Assembly (NCBI RefSeq): GCF_029960785.1
Contig: NZ_JASBQE010000014.1
Location: 62,001 to 126,000, forward strand
Direction of reading: 5' to 3'
Source: Polyangium sp. 15x6
Lineage (GTDB): Bacteria; Myxococcota_A; Polyangia; Polyangiales; Polyangiaceae
DNA: 64,000 nucleotides
Positions 47,922 through 56,549 of this stretch are shown piece after piece. A program made the position numbers and the translations under genes. How positions within the stretch are numbered: the first letter of the stretch is position 1; every line of letters begins with the position of its first letter. The notes beneath the pieces were generated by a model that saw only the letters and a list, made by a program, of their open reading frames with translations, made no database searches and was not told the origin of the DNA.

Positions 47922-50900
47922 TCAGGAGCGCCGCCTTCTCCCTGCGAGGGCGACGAGCGCAGTCAGCAGCGCAAGGCCCGCGGACGTGGAACGAGAACCT
48001 GGCGCAGCGCTGCACGAGGGCGGCGGCGGCGACGGCGGCGGCTCGATGCACCGGCCATCCAGGCTGCAGATTCTTTCGCCCACGCAATCGAGCACCGACA
48101 CGCACGTCGGCTTGCATTCGGACGTGGCGGGCACGCACTTGATGGGGCCGCAGTCCTCATCCCTCCCATCTGGTTTTCGACCGCCCTCCGGGATGCGGAT
48201 TGTATGGTCCCCGTCGCAACGTCCGTCGAAGGGCAGCGCCTTGCACGCGGCGTCTTCGCAGAAGAAGTCCTCGCCGCAATCAGCATCCGAGGCGCACGAC
48301 GTCTTGCATGCGTCGTCCCCGCACAGGAAACCACCACAGGACGCGAGCTCTGGATTGCTTCCACCCTTGCCGTCGCAGACGTGGTTGGTCTGCTCGCAAC
48401 CACTCGCGTTGCACCCGCACTCCGTGAAGTCGACAGTGTCGTCGAGGTAGGTGCACTGCGACCGATCGTCCTTGTCGCAGAAGCCTTTGCACTGGCTGCC
48501 ATCCTGCCCGGCGCAGGGCTCTCGGTCTCCGACGGGCGCTGCGTTGCCCAGAAACCCCGCAGGCGTGCATGTCCCCTCGAAGCCTTGGACGTTGCACGCC
48601 TCGCACTGGCCGTCGCACGGCTTGTTGCAGCAGAAACCATCCTTGCAGCTACCACTCTGACAGTCGCGACCGCCATACGTGGGGTCGCACTTGAGGCCGT
48701 TCGGCATTCGCAGCTCGCAACGTTCCCCCGAGGGCGGGGCTGGGTCGCCCGCGTCTTCGGCGGCGGCATCCGTACAGTAGCCAGCGTCCGAGCATGGGCA
48801 CTGGTCCGAGCAGCGCCCGGCATCGTGGTCGCATCCGTTGGGCCCACACGAGTTGCCGTCCTCGGGCACAGGATTGCCTTTGCCATCACACTTCAGCCTG
48901 AACTCGATAGGGATATCCTTGCCCTCGTCGACGCAGTTCCACCCGAGGAGCGTGCCCGCGTCGGCGAAGCTACAAACTCCCGTGCTCGGATCGACCTTCT
49001 CGCCGACGCGACAAGAGCGGCAGACTCCGTCGCACGCCTCGTTGCAGCAGACGCCGACGCCGGCTTGATCTCTGGTAGCGCAGTGCCCCGAAAGGCATTC
49101 GTCGTCCCGGGTGCATGGGTCCCCGAGGAGGTTGACGAGAATCTCGGCCGTATCGAGGGTGGTCCCGGGACCCGCGCCGCCGAGGACGAGGACACCTTGC
49201 CCGGCATCGACCGAGTCCCCGGCGATGAGCCTCGCGGCGACGTGATCTCCGCGGACAGCGCTCATGTCGATGTGCTTCGTGAAGGCGTTCGTCGCGGGAT
49301 GGAAGAGGTAGGTCGTGGCCAGGTAGTTTGGTGTGGCCGGGTCGTCTCCGTTGAAACCACCGACGAGCAAGACCTCACCGGTCGTCAGGCGCGTGGAGGT
49401 GTGGCCCGCGCGCGCCTCGAGCATGTCGAGCGCTTGCTGTCCGAAGTCGTTCGTGGCGGCGCTGTAAATCTCCGCCGTCTGTCGGACCGTCGCAGGCTTC
49501 TTGGTGGCGTTGATGCCGCCCGCGACGAGGACGTCACCGCCTTCGAGCAGCGTCATCGTATGCCGCGCACGAGAAGCGCTCATCTGTGACGCGGTGAACT
49601 GGAACTGTTGTGTGAGCGGGTCGAAACGCTCGGCGGTGAAGAGCGCGAAGTCCGCCGTGCCGAAGCCCCCCGTCAGGAGCACTTCGCCAGAGCTGAGGCG
49701 CAAGGCCGCATGCGCCGTACGCGCGGCTTTCATCTTGCCGACGAGGAGCTCGGTCGTCGTCTCCGTGAGGGGCTCGAAGATCTCGACGCTGTTCGTCGAC
49801 TGCGGCGTGATCAACACGGGATCCGTCGAAGCCGTACCGCCCGCCAGAAGGAGCCTACCATTCGCGAGCAGCGTCGCCGTGTGGCCTTCCCGATGCCAGC
49901 TCATGTGCATGGCTGGCTTGGTCGTGAACATTCCAGACTGTGGGTTGTAAATCTCCACTCCATCGAGGGGCAGCCCGAGCGTCCCCCTGCCACCGACGAT
50001 CGCGACCTTGCCTGATCCATCGTCCGCGAGGTTCGTCGCCGTATGGTGGCTCCGAGCATCGTTCATGGAGGACCCGACGATCGCGAACGAACGCTCGAGG
50101 GGAAAGTAGATCTCCGCGGAGGAGAGCGGCGCGCCGGCCATACCGACGCCGCCCGTGACGAGCAGCGCGCGTGAGCCCGGCGAGGACGGAAGCTCCACCT
50201 CGGCGACGGCCGCGCGCGTGCGTGCCTGGACGAGCTTGCCTGTCGATTCCCAAGCAGGGTCGACGAGGATCGGATACTGCAAATCGTTTGAGTCCCAACC
50301 AACGGAGACGAGGCAGCGGTCTGCGCCGGGTGGGACCGCTTGTCGACCGAAGGGTACGCGGGGGTCCTGGTCGACGGCGCAGCCCTCGACGGAGAGGCTC
50401 GCGATGCGTCGCTTGCCCGTGGCATCGACGACGTAGGGAGGCGCGATGCGCAGGCGTGGGACACCACGGGCGTCGAGCATTTCGAGGGTGTTCTGTGCCA
50501 GCCGGAGGCCAGCGACGCGCACGAGATCGACTTGATAACGAAGGATCGGCTGTTCGGGCGCTTGTTCGAACAGCACGAGGTCTTCGGTGCCCTCCGGGCC
50601 CGAGCGATGGATGAGGTCTGCGCCGGCCGGCGCGGCGGCACGATAGAGGACGAGGCCACGGCCGACGGCCAAAGGCACGGGGGACGTGCCTTCGAGGGAG
50701 AACGCAATGGCGAGGCCAGAACGCACGTCGGAGAGATGAACGCGTTCGTGGGCGTGCGCGGGGAGCTCGACGCGGACCGGTGCCTGGTCGGCGGGCCAAA
50801 CCCCGTTCGAGGGCGCGCGGAGGAAACGACGGTTGTCCTTGGGCGCAATGTTGGCAGGGAACAGTCGCCTGAGGGACTCGAGGCGCGCGCGAGCATCGGG

Positions 50901-51065
50901 GGACTCGGCGACGAGTGCAGGAGGGGTGGGGGCAGAGGGGGCGCGTGGCGATGCGGAGGGCGCGTCCTCGGAGCACCCGGAAACGGCGGCGGCGACGGTC
51001 GCGATCGCGGCCACGGAACCAAGGAGGAGGCTCGCGAGGGGGACGGGGAGGATGGAGTGGCGCAC
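47922..51065 (-). CDS. Kelch-propeller and Cys-rich surface lipoprotein with MYXO-CTERM-like tail
   Basis: About 1047 aa. The GTG at 51065 is chosen because GGAGA precedes it and the protein then starts with a signal peptide ending AVSGC, a lipobox; an open frame continues upstream without these signs. Seven kelch-type motifs follow, each a hydrophobic strand ending GG and then AEIY/VEIF/AERF (for example LLVTGGV, VAIVGGR, LLLAGGT, VLLTGGF), enough for one seven-bladed propeller. Next comes a long Cys-rich region with DDECLSGHC, CDGVCRSC and CDGQCEAC repeats. The end has SCSAAPG, a hydrophobic helix and GRRRRS, resembling MYXO-CTERM sorting signals. Probably an outer-surface adhesion or recognition protein. 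Confidence 0.85.
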   Translation of the reverse strand: MRHSILPVPLASLLLGSVAAIATVAAAVSGCSEDAPSASPRAPSAPTPPALVAESPDARARLESLRRLFPANIAPKDNRRFLRAPSNGVWPADQAPVRVELPAHAHERVHLSDVRSGLAIAFSLEGTSPVPLAVGRGLVLYRAAAPAGADLIHRSGPEGTEDLVLFEQAPEQPILRYQVDLVRVAGLRLAQNTLEMLDARGVPRLRIAPPYVVDATGKRRIASLSVEGCAVDQDPRVPFGRQAVPPGADRCLVSVGWDSNDLQYPILVDPAWESTGKLVQARTRAAVAEVELPSSPGSRALLVTGGVGMAGAPLSSAEIYFPLERSFAIVGSSMNDARSHHTATNLADDGSGKVAIVGGRGTLGLPLDGVEIYNPQSGMFTTKPAMHMSWHREGHTATLLANGRLLLAGGTASTDPVLITPQSTNSVEIFEPLTETTTELLVGKMKAARTAHAALRLSSGEVLLTGGFGTADFALFTAERFDPLTQQFQFTASQMSASRARHTMTLLEGGDVLVAGGINATKKPATVRQTAEIYSAATNDFGQQALDMLEARAGHTSTRLTTGEVLLVGGFNGDDPATPNYLATTYLFHPATNAFTKHIDMSAVRGDHVAARLIAGDSVDAGQGVLVLGGAGPGTTLDTAEILVNLLGDPCTRDDECLSGHCATRDQAGVGVCCNEACDGVCRSCRVGEKVDPSTGVCSFADAGTLLGWNCVDEGKDIPIEFRLKCDGKGNPVPEDGNSCGPNGCDHDAGRCSDQCPCSDAGYCTDAAAEDAGDPAPPSGERCELRMPNGLKCDPTYGGRDCQSGSCKDGFCCNKPCDGQCEACNVQGFEGTCTPAGFLGNAAPVGDREPCAGQDGSQCKGFCDKDDRSQCTYLDDTVDFTECGCNASGCEQTNHVCDGKGGSNPELASCGGFLCGDDACKTSCASDADCGEDFFCEDAACKALPFDGRCDGDHTIRIPEGGRKPDGRDEDCGPIKCVPATSECKPTCVSVLDCVGERICSLDGRCIEPPPSPPPPSCSAAPGSRSTSAGLALLTALVALAGRRRRS

Positions 51066-51264
51066 AGGGTTCTCCGCGGTGGCCAGATGAGACTGAGGTC
51101 TGGCGCGGCGAGGAGGGTAACAGAAGAAGTCTACCTCGGGAAAGAAGATAGCGAGAACCGTGTGCAGTCGCTGGCACTTGCATGACATGAAGGAGGCGTA
51201 GTACGGTGTTGGTGGGGACACGGGTACCAAGAGTGACCGCCGGTGGTGCGAGGAAGAGGATCGT
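51066..51264. promoter_or_regulatory. Divergent promoter region
   Basis: About 200 bases between the divergent starts of the kelch lipoprotein (-) and the small Cys-rich lipoprotein (+). GAGGAAGAGGA immediately upstream of 51265 is a strong ribosome site for the rightward gene. No promoter elements were assigned. Confidence 0.4.
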
Positions 51265-51804
51265 ATGAGGGTGCTTGGTTTGGGATTGATGTTCGCGGTC
51301 GTGGGAGCAATGGCGGGGCTCGGTGGGTGCTCGGGGAATGGCGAGGGCTCAGGAGGGGCGGGCGCGACGGGGGGTGGGGGGGCGGGGGCGGGAACCGCGA
51401 CTGGAGGCGGGGAAGGTGGCAGCAACAACACCTATGGCATCTGCGTCAAGGGATGTCAGACCGTAAATGATTGCTGCGCCAGCGGGGATTGCAGTGACTT
51501 CGAATGCACCAATGGAGCGTGTATCCGACAAGCCTGCGCCATGAAAAGCGATTGCCCAGGCGCGACGGATTGCTTACACTTTCCCGATGGCAAGCGATGT
51601 GCATTGCCATGCGGAACCGACGCGGAGTGCCCGGCACCTGCGACCTGCAGCGGACTCGACCTCGACATGCGGTCATTTTGCAAAGGCCAAGGCTGCCAAT
51701 CGAACGAGGGCTGTTTGGGCCTCGGGTTCTGCGTCGAGGGAGCATGCGTTTGCTCGTCGAGCACGGACTGTCAATCCCCCGACGGGAACATGTGCAAATT
51801 GTAG
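51265..51804 (+). CDS. Small Cys-rich lipoprotein
   Basis: 179 aa. The signal peptide ends in GLGGC (lipobox, Cys near residue 22), followed by a flexible Gly/Ala/Thr/Ser-rich linker of about 35 residues and a Cys-rich domain (CVKGCQTVNDCCASGDC, CGTDAECPAPATC, CQSNEGCLGLGFC). The Cys pattern resembles that of the larger neighbouring kelch protein. A strong ribosome site precedes the ATG. Secreted and lipid-anchored; function unknown. It heads a plus-strand run with the TSP3 and OmpA-family genes. Confidence 0.85.
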   Translation: MRVLGLGLMFAVVGAMAGLGGCSGNGEGSGGAGATGGGGAGAGTATGGGEGGSNNTYGICVKGCQTVNDCCASGDCSDFECTNGACIRQACAMKSDCPGATDCLHFPDGKRCALPCGTDAECPAPATCSGLDLDMRSFCKGQGCQSNEGCLGLGFCVEGACVCSSSTDCQSPDGNMCKL

Positions 51805-51854
51805 CGACAGTGCGATTGAATACATCAGAATCCGTATCAAGGAGCCTGTGAGCC

Positions 51855-54734
51855 ATGCTTCGGTGCCAGCGCCCCGCACGTTTAAAATCGGTTTTACTAG
51901 CAACATTCATGATCCTCGCATGGTCGTCGCTAGTGTGGGCAGCTGATGTCGACGGCGACGGGTTCGATGACGACACGGTGGACAACTGCCCTGGCGTACC
52001 CAATCCCGATCAATTCGACACCGATGGCGACGGCGACGGCGATGCCTGCGACGACGACGACGACGGTGACGGAGTTTTCGATGTTCCGACGGGGCAACAG
52101 CTGAAGCCCGACAATTGCCCGAAGGTCCCGAACAACAACCAGACCGATGCGGACATGGACTCGATTGGGGACAAATGTGACAACTGTCCCCAGGATTCGA
52201 ACACGAACCAGGCCGACGGGGATAATGACGGCGTCGGGGACAAATGCGACAACTGTCCCAACGTGCCGAACACCGATCAGGTCGACACCGACAATGACAC
52301 CAAGGGCAATGCGTGCGATTCGGACGACGACGGCGACGGCAAGAACGACAACATGGACAATTGTCCACTAGTTTACAACGACACCCAGCTTGATGGCGAC
52401 GCAGACGGCATAGGGAATGTCTGCGACAACTGCCCGGGCTTTGCGAGTCCGGACCAAACCGAGAGCGATGGCGACGGTCTTGGCGACGTCTGCGATAACT
52501 GCCCATCGATATTCAACCCGGATCAGACGAACAGCGACCTAAATCTGGGGGGCGGCGACCAGTTGGGTGATGTCTGCGACGATGACGATGACGCCGATGG
52601 ATTCCTGGATCCACAGGACAACTGCCCGCAAAAGGCTAACCCAGACCAGAAAAACAACGACGGCGACGTTCTCGGCGACGTCTGCGATCTCGACGACGAC
52701 AACGATCTGAAACCGGACGTCTCCGACAACTGCCCCCTCGTAGCCAACAACGCCCCGCCGGATGTCCAGCTCGACACCGACGGCGATGCCCTGGGGAACG
52801 CCTGCGACCTCGACGATGACAACGACCTGAAACCGGACGTCTCCGACAACTGCCCCCTCGTAGCCAACAACGCCCCGCCGGATGTCCAGCTCGACACCGA
52901 CGGCGATGCCCTGGGCGACGCCTGCGACCCCGACGACGACAACGACCTGAAACCGGACGTCTCCGACAACTGCCCCCTCGTAGCCAACAACGCCCCGCCG
53001 GATGAGCAGACCAACACGGATGGCGACGCGATGGGCGACGCCTGCGATCCCGACGACGACGGCGACGGCGATCCCGACCCCCTGGACAACTGCCAATTCA
53101 TCCCGAATCCAAACCAGGAAGACAACGACGGCGACGGCTTCAAGGACATCAACGGCGACGGCAAGTTCGAAGGGGGCGATGTCTGCGATTCAGACGATGA
53201 CAATGATGGGTGGCTCGACGACCCCGACAACTGCAATCTCAATGCCAACAGCGATCAGCTGGACACCGACGGCGATCTAATCGGCGATGCCTGCGATCCC
53301 GATGATGACAACGACGGCCTCACCGACGCGCAGGAGGCCACCCTCGGGACCGACGCGACCAGCCCCGATACCGATAACGACACCATCCCCGATCCATGCG
53401 AGGTCGGAGCGAACCCTGTCATCCCGCTCAACTTCGACATGGATGCCCAGATCGATGCCCTGGAAGTCGACAGCGACGGAGACGGGTTGTCAGATATCCT
53501 CGAGGCCGAAGGGAAGTCGTGCGTGGACCTCCCCGATACCGATGGCGACGGGTTGCCCAACTACCGCGATCTCGACTCCGATGGCGACGGCACGCCCGAC
53601 AACCTGGACCTCTGCCCGTACGCCGTGAGCAACCAGTGCACGCCCAATGACAACGATGGCGACGGCGTGCCGAATGTCGGCGACTCGTGCCCGAGTGTAC
53701 CGAACTGGTTCGTCGATTCCGACAACGACGGCATCGACGACGCCTGTGATTCCGACGCCGATACGGACGGCGATGGCTTCAAGAACGCGGACGACAACTG
53801 CCCCCAGACTGCAAGCGTCGACCAGACGAACACCGACGAACAGCTCCCCGGCGGAGACCTGCTCGGTGATGCCTGCGACAAGGACGACGATGCCGACGGC
53901 ATCCCGGACGAGCTCGACCCCATGACCGGGCTCGGTCCCGATAACTGCCCGCTCGTCCCGAACAACGATGCGAGCGACATGCAGCTCGATAACGAGATGG
54001 ATGGCCTCGGCGACGTCTGCGATCCGGACGATGACAACGACAACATCGACGATCCCATTGACAACTGCCAGTACAACGCCAACACCGACCAGGCTGACAA
54101 TGACGGCGACGGCATTGGCGATATGTGCGAGGAGGATCCCGATGCGGACATGGTCCCCACGGACGCCAATCAAAACGGGATGCAGGATCCCGAGGACGAC
54201 AACTGCCCGCTCGTCCAGAACACGGACCAGACGGACACCGACGGAGACAAGCTCGGTGACGCGTGCGACGACGATGACGATGACGACGACGTCGCCGACC
54301 TATCCGACAACTGCGCATTCGTAGCCAACAGCGACCAGACGGATACCGACGGCGACAAGCTGGGCGACGCATGCGATGACGACGACGACGATGACGGCAA
54401 GCTCGACGTCGAGGACAATTGTCCGCTGGCGATCAACCCCGACCAGCTCGACACCGTCGGCGGCCCCGAGGGCGACGCTTGCGAGAACACGGACGGCGAC
54501 GGGAAGCTCGACATCGAAGACAACTGCCCCGAGACTCCGAGCGACGACTTCGCCGACTGGGATGAAGATGGCAAAGGTGACCCCTGCGATCCACCGCCTC
54601 CGTCCGTCATTCCGGCGCAGGGCGGAGGCTTTACCTGCGACGTGAGCGATGGCCCCGCCGGGGATCTCGGCGTCTTCCTCTTCGTGACCTGCGCCATCAC
54701 GGTGGCTTCCCGACGGCGCCGAAAGGCCGCCTGA
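51855..54734 (+). CDS. Giant Asp-rich thrombospondin type 3 repeat protein with MYXO-CTERM-like tail
   Basis: 959 aa. The signal peptide (to about residue 30, VWAADVDGDG) is followed by more than twenty TSP3-type calcium-binding repeats of the form DNCPxxxNxDQxDxDGDxxGDxCDxDDD across nearly the whole length. The protein is extremely acidic and should bind many Ca2+ ions, giving a stiff extracellular rod. The C-terminus has GGGFTCDVSDG, a hydrophobic helix (LGVFLFVTCAITVA) and SRRRRKAA, a MYXO-CTERM-like anchoring signal. Three successive repeats are nearly identical at DNA level. It starts 50 bases after the lipoprotein and ends 9 bases before an OmpA-family gene that carries the same repeat type. 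Confidence 0.92.
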   Translation: MLRCQRPARLKSVLLATFMILAWSSLVWAADVDGDGFDDDTVDNCPGVPNPDQFDTDGDGDGDACDDDDDGDGVFDVPTGQQLKPDNCPKVPNNNQTDADMDSIGDKCDNCPQDSNTNQADGDNDGVGDKCDNCPNVPNTDQVDTDNDTKGNACDSDDDGDGKNDNMDNCPLVYNDTQLDGDADGIGNVCDNCPGFASPDQTESDGDGLGDVCDNCPSIFNPDQTNSDLNLGGGDQLGDVCDDDDDADGFLDPQDNCPQKANPDQKNNDGDVLGDVCDLDDDNDLKPDVSDNCPLVANNAPPDVQLDTDGDALGNACDLDDDNDLKPDVSDNCPLVANNAPPDVQLDTDGDALGDACDPDDDNDLKPDVSDNCPLVANNAPPDEQTNTDGDAMGDACDPDDDGDGDPDPLDNCQFIPNPNQEDNDGDGFKDINGDGKFEGGDVCDSDDDNDGWLDDPDNCNLNANSDQLDTDGDLIGDACDPDDDNDGLTDAQEATLGTDATSPDTDNDTIPDPCEVGANPVIPLNFDMDAQIDALEVDSDGDGLSDILEAEGKSCVDLPDTDGDGLPNYRDLDSDGDGTPDNLDLCPYAVSNQCTPNDNDGDGVPNVGDSCPSVPNWFVDSDNDGIDDACDSDADTDGDGFKNADDNCPQTASVDQTNTDEQLPGGDLLGDACDKDDDADGIPDELDPMTGLGPDNCPLVPNNDASDMQLDNEMDGLGDVCDPDDDNDNIDDPIDNCQYNANTDQADNDGDGIGDMCEEDPDADMVPTDANQNGMQDPEDDNCPLVQNTDQTDTDGDKLGDACDDDDDDDDVADLSDNCAFVANSDQTDTDGDKLGDACDDDDDDDGKLDVEDNCPLAINPDQLDTVGGPEGDACENTDGDGKLDIEDNCPETPSDDFADWDEDGKGDPCDPPPPSVIPAQGGGFTCDVSDGPAGDLGVFLFVTCAITVASRRRRKAA
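52681..53040 (+). repeat. Three tandem 120-bp repeats inside the TSP3 gene
   Basis: Units begin at 52681, 52801 and 52921 with an exact 120-base period (40 residues each). The central part of each unit, from GACGTCTCCGACAACTGCC to GCCCCGCCGGATG, is identical in all three; differences are concentrated at the unit ends. This points to recent duplication and ongoing length variation. Confidence 0.95.
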
Positions 54735-54743
54735 CTCCGGTCG

Positions 54744-56549
54744 ATGCACATGCGGCGCTCGTCCCTGCTCCTCGCCACCTTCCTCGCCGCATCGGCGGCG
54801 ACGGGCGACGCCCCCGCGCAAACCCCGGCGGGCAACATCGGCCTCGGGCGCTTCGAGCCGGCGCCCGCGGGCGATACCTTCTTCGGCCTCCCCTCCCCCG
54901 CGTCCCGGGGCCACCTCGTCGTCCGAGGGTTCCTCCTCTTCGATTACGCGGATCGCCCCCTCCGCGTCTTCCTGAATGACCGCGAAACCGCGCTCGTCGC
55001 GGGGCAGGGATTCCTCCGCGGCGACGTGTCCTTTGCCCTCTGGGATCGCTTCCTCGTATCGGCTCAGATCCCTGTCGCGATCGTTCAGCGCGGAGAAAGT
55101 CCCGATACCCCTGGTGTCCTCCTCTCCCCCCCTTCGTCCGCGGCTCTGGGAGACATCCGACTCGGTGCGAGGGTGCGTGTCTTTGGTGAGAGCAATGCAG
55201 TGCTCCAGCTCGGCCTGGGTGGCTATCTCTATGTTCCCACCATGTCCGATGGGGCATTCCTCAGCGACGGCACCATCCACGGAAATCTCCACGCTGCGCT
55301 CGGTGGCCGCTTCCTGGGGCGCTTGCTCTGGAATGCATCCACGGGCATCACCTTCCGGAGCTCACAGCCAAACACGTTCACCGCAGGTGCGGGCATCGCC
55401 GCATTGCTCTGGAAAGAGCGCCTCCAGGTTGGCCCCGAGCTCAACACATTCATCTCCCTCGGTGACACGCGCCTTGCAGCGGGGCCTCTGTCTACACTCG
55501 TACAGCCTCCGCGCCTCGGCGCCGAGCTCCTCGTCGGCGCCCGCGTGTGGCCTCTTGCTGGCCTCATGTTCGGGGTCGCGGGCGGCCCCGGCTTCGGGGA
55601 AGGCATTGGTACGCCAGCCTTCCGCGTCGTCGCCATGGCTGGATGGGCCCCCAAGAGTGATTCGGCCAAACCCGTGCCTTCGATTGGGGATCGCGATGGC
55701 GACGGGCTCCGCGACACTGCTGACGCCTGCCCGGACAAGCCCGGCGTGCTGGGGGGCGATCCAAGCAAGGACGGCTGTCCGATCGAGGACCGCGACGGAG
55801 ACGGAATCATCGACGAGCAAGACGGCTGCCCTACGGAGCCGGGACAACCCAATGAAGAGCTCACGCGCCACGGCTGCCCGCCCGATGCCGATGGCGACGG
55901 GGTCTCCGACGCGAAGGATGCCTGCCCGAAAGAGGCAGGCAAGGCGAACCAAGATCCGTCGAAGAATGGCTGTCTGCCCGACCGTGACGACGATGGGCTC
56001 GTCGACATGCTCGACGCGTGCCCGGACCAAAAAGGCATTCGCGTAGACGATCCCAACCAGCGCGGATGTCCCGAGGATCTCGACGGCGACGGGGTGAAAT
56101 GGCCGAGCGATGCGTGCCCCAATACGTATGGAACGCCCAAAGAGGACCCCGCGAAGAACGGATGCCCCATTCTCGAGATCAAGGGCGACGAGATCGTGAT
56201 CGACTTCGAGATTCGTTTCCAGACGTACGGCAAGTGGCGAAGCACGACCACGACCAAAATCAGCGATGAGCAGCTCCGCGTGATCCGGGACGAGCTCGAA
56301 AGGCACCCCGAGATCGAGCAAATCGAAATCCAGGGCCACACGGACGACTCGGGGGATCCTCGTTTCAACAGGCACCTCAGCGAAGAGCGCGCGCAGGCCG
56401 TGCGGGATTGGCTGATCAGGGTCGGCGTGCCTCCCCAGAAGCTCGTCACCCGCGGCTACGGGCACGACAATCCCGTCGGTGACAACCGTATCTTCGATGG
56501 TCGCGAGCAGAATCGACGTGTCGTATTCAGGATCCTGAAGAAGCGATGA
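54744..56549 (+). CDS. OmpA-family outer-membrane protein with TSP3 repeats (first copy)
   Basis: 601 aa; an in-frame ATG at 54750 is a possible start. Signal peptide to about residue 26, an outer-membrane beta-barrel-like region (about 30-305) of alternating hydrophobic strands, four to five Asp-rich TSP3 repeats (about 312-475; DRDGDGLRDTADACPD and similar), and a C-terminal OmpA peptidoglycan-binding domain with IQGHTDDSG, LSEERAQAVRDWL and TRGYGHDNP...NRRVVF. The combination links outer membrane and cell wall through a calcium-stiffened spacer. It overlaps the next gene by 4 bases (ATGA). Confidence 0.92.
   Translation: MHMRRSSLLLATFLAASAATGDAPAQTPAGNIGLGRFEPAPAGDTFFGLPSPASRGHLVVRGFLLFDYADRPLRVFLNDRETALVAGQGFLRGDVSFALWDRFLVSAQIPVAIVQRGESPDTPGVLLSPPSSAALGDIRLGARVRVFGESNAVLQLGLGGYLYVPTMSDGAFLSDGTIHGNLHAALGGRFLGRLLWNASTGITFRSSQPNTFTAGAGIAALLWKERLQVGPELNTFISLGDTRLAAGPLSTLVQPPRLGAELLVGARVWPLAGLMFGVAGGPGFGEGIGTPAFRVVAMAGWAPKSDSAKPVPSIGDRDGDGLRDTADACPDKPGVLGGDPSKDGCPIEDRDGDGIIDEQDGCPTEPGQPNEELTRHGCPPDADGDGVSDAKDACPKEAGKANQDPSKNGCLPDRDDDGLVDMLDACPDQKGIRVDDPNQRGCPEDLDGDGVKWPSDACPNTYGTPKEDPAKNGCPILEIKGDEIVIDFEIRFQTYGKWRSTTTTKISDEQLRVIRDELERHPEIEQIEIQGHTDDSGDPRFNRHLSEERAQAVRDWLIRVGVPPQKLVTRGYGHDNPVGDNRIFDGREQNRRVVFRILKKR

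Noticed and set aside
52681-53040. Regular repeats suggestive of a CRISPR array
   Set aside because: The period is 120 bases with no spacer structure, and the repeats translate as TSP3 units inside a long gene.
52523-53248. Ser-rich 241-codon minus-strand frame
   Set aside because: Mirror of the GAC/GAT-rich TSP3 repeats, giving Ser/Pro-rich nonsense.
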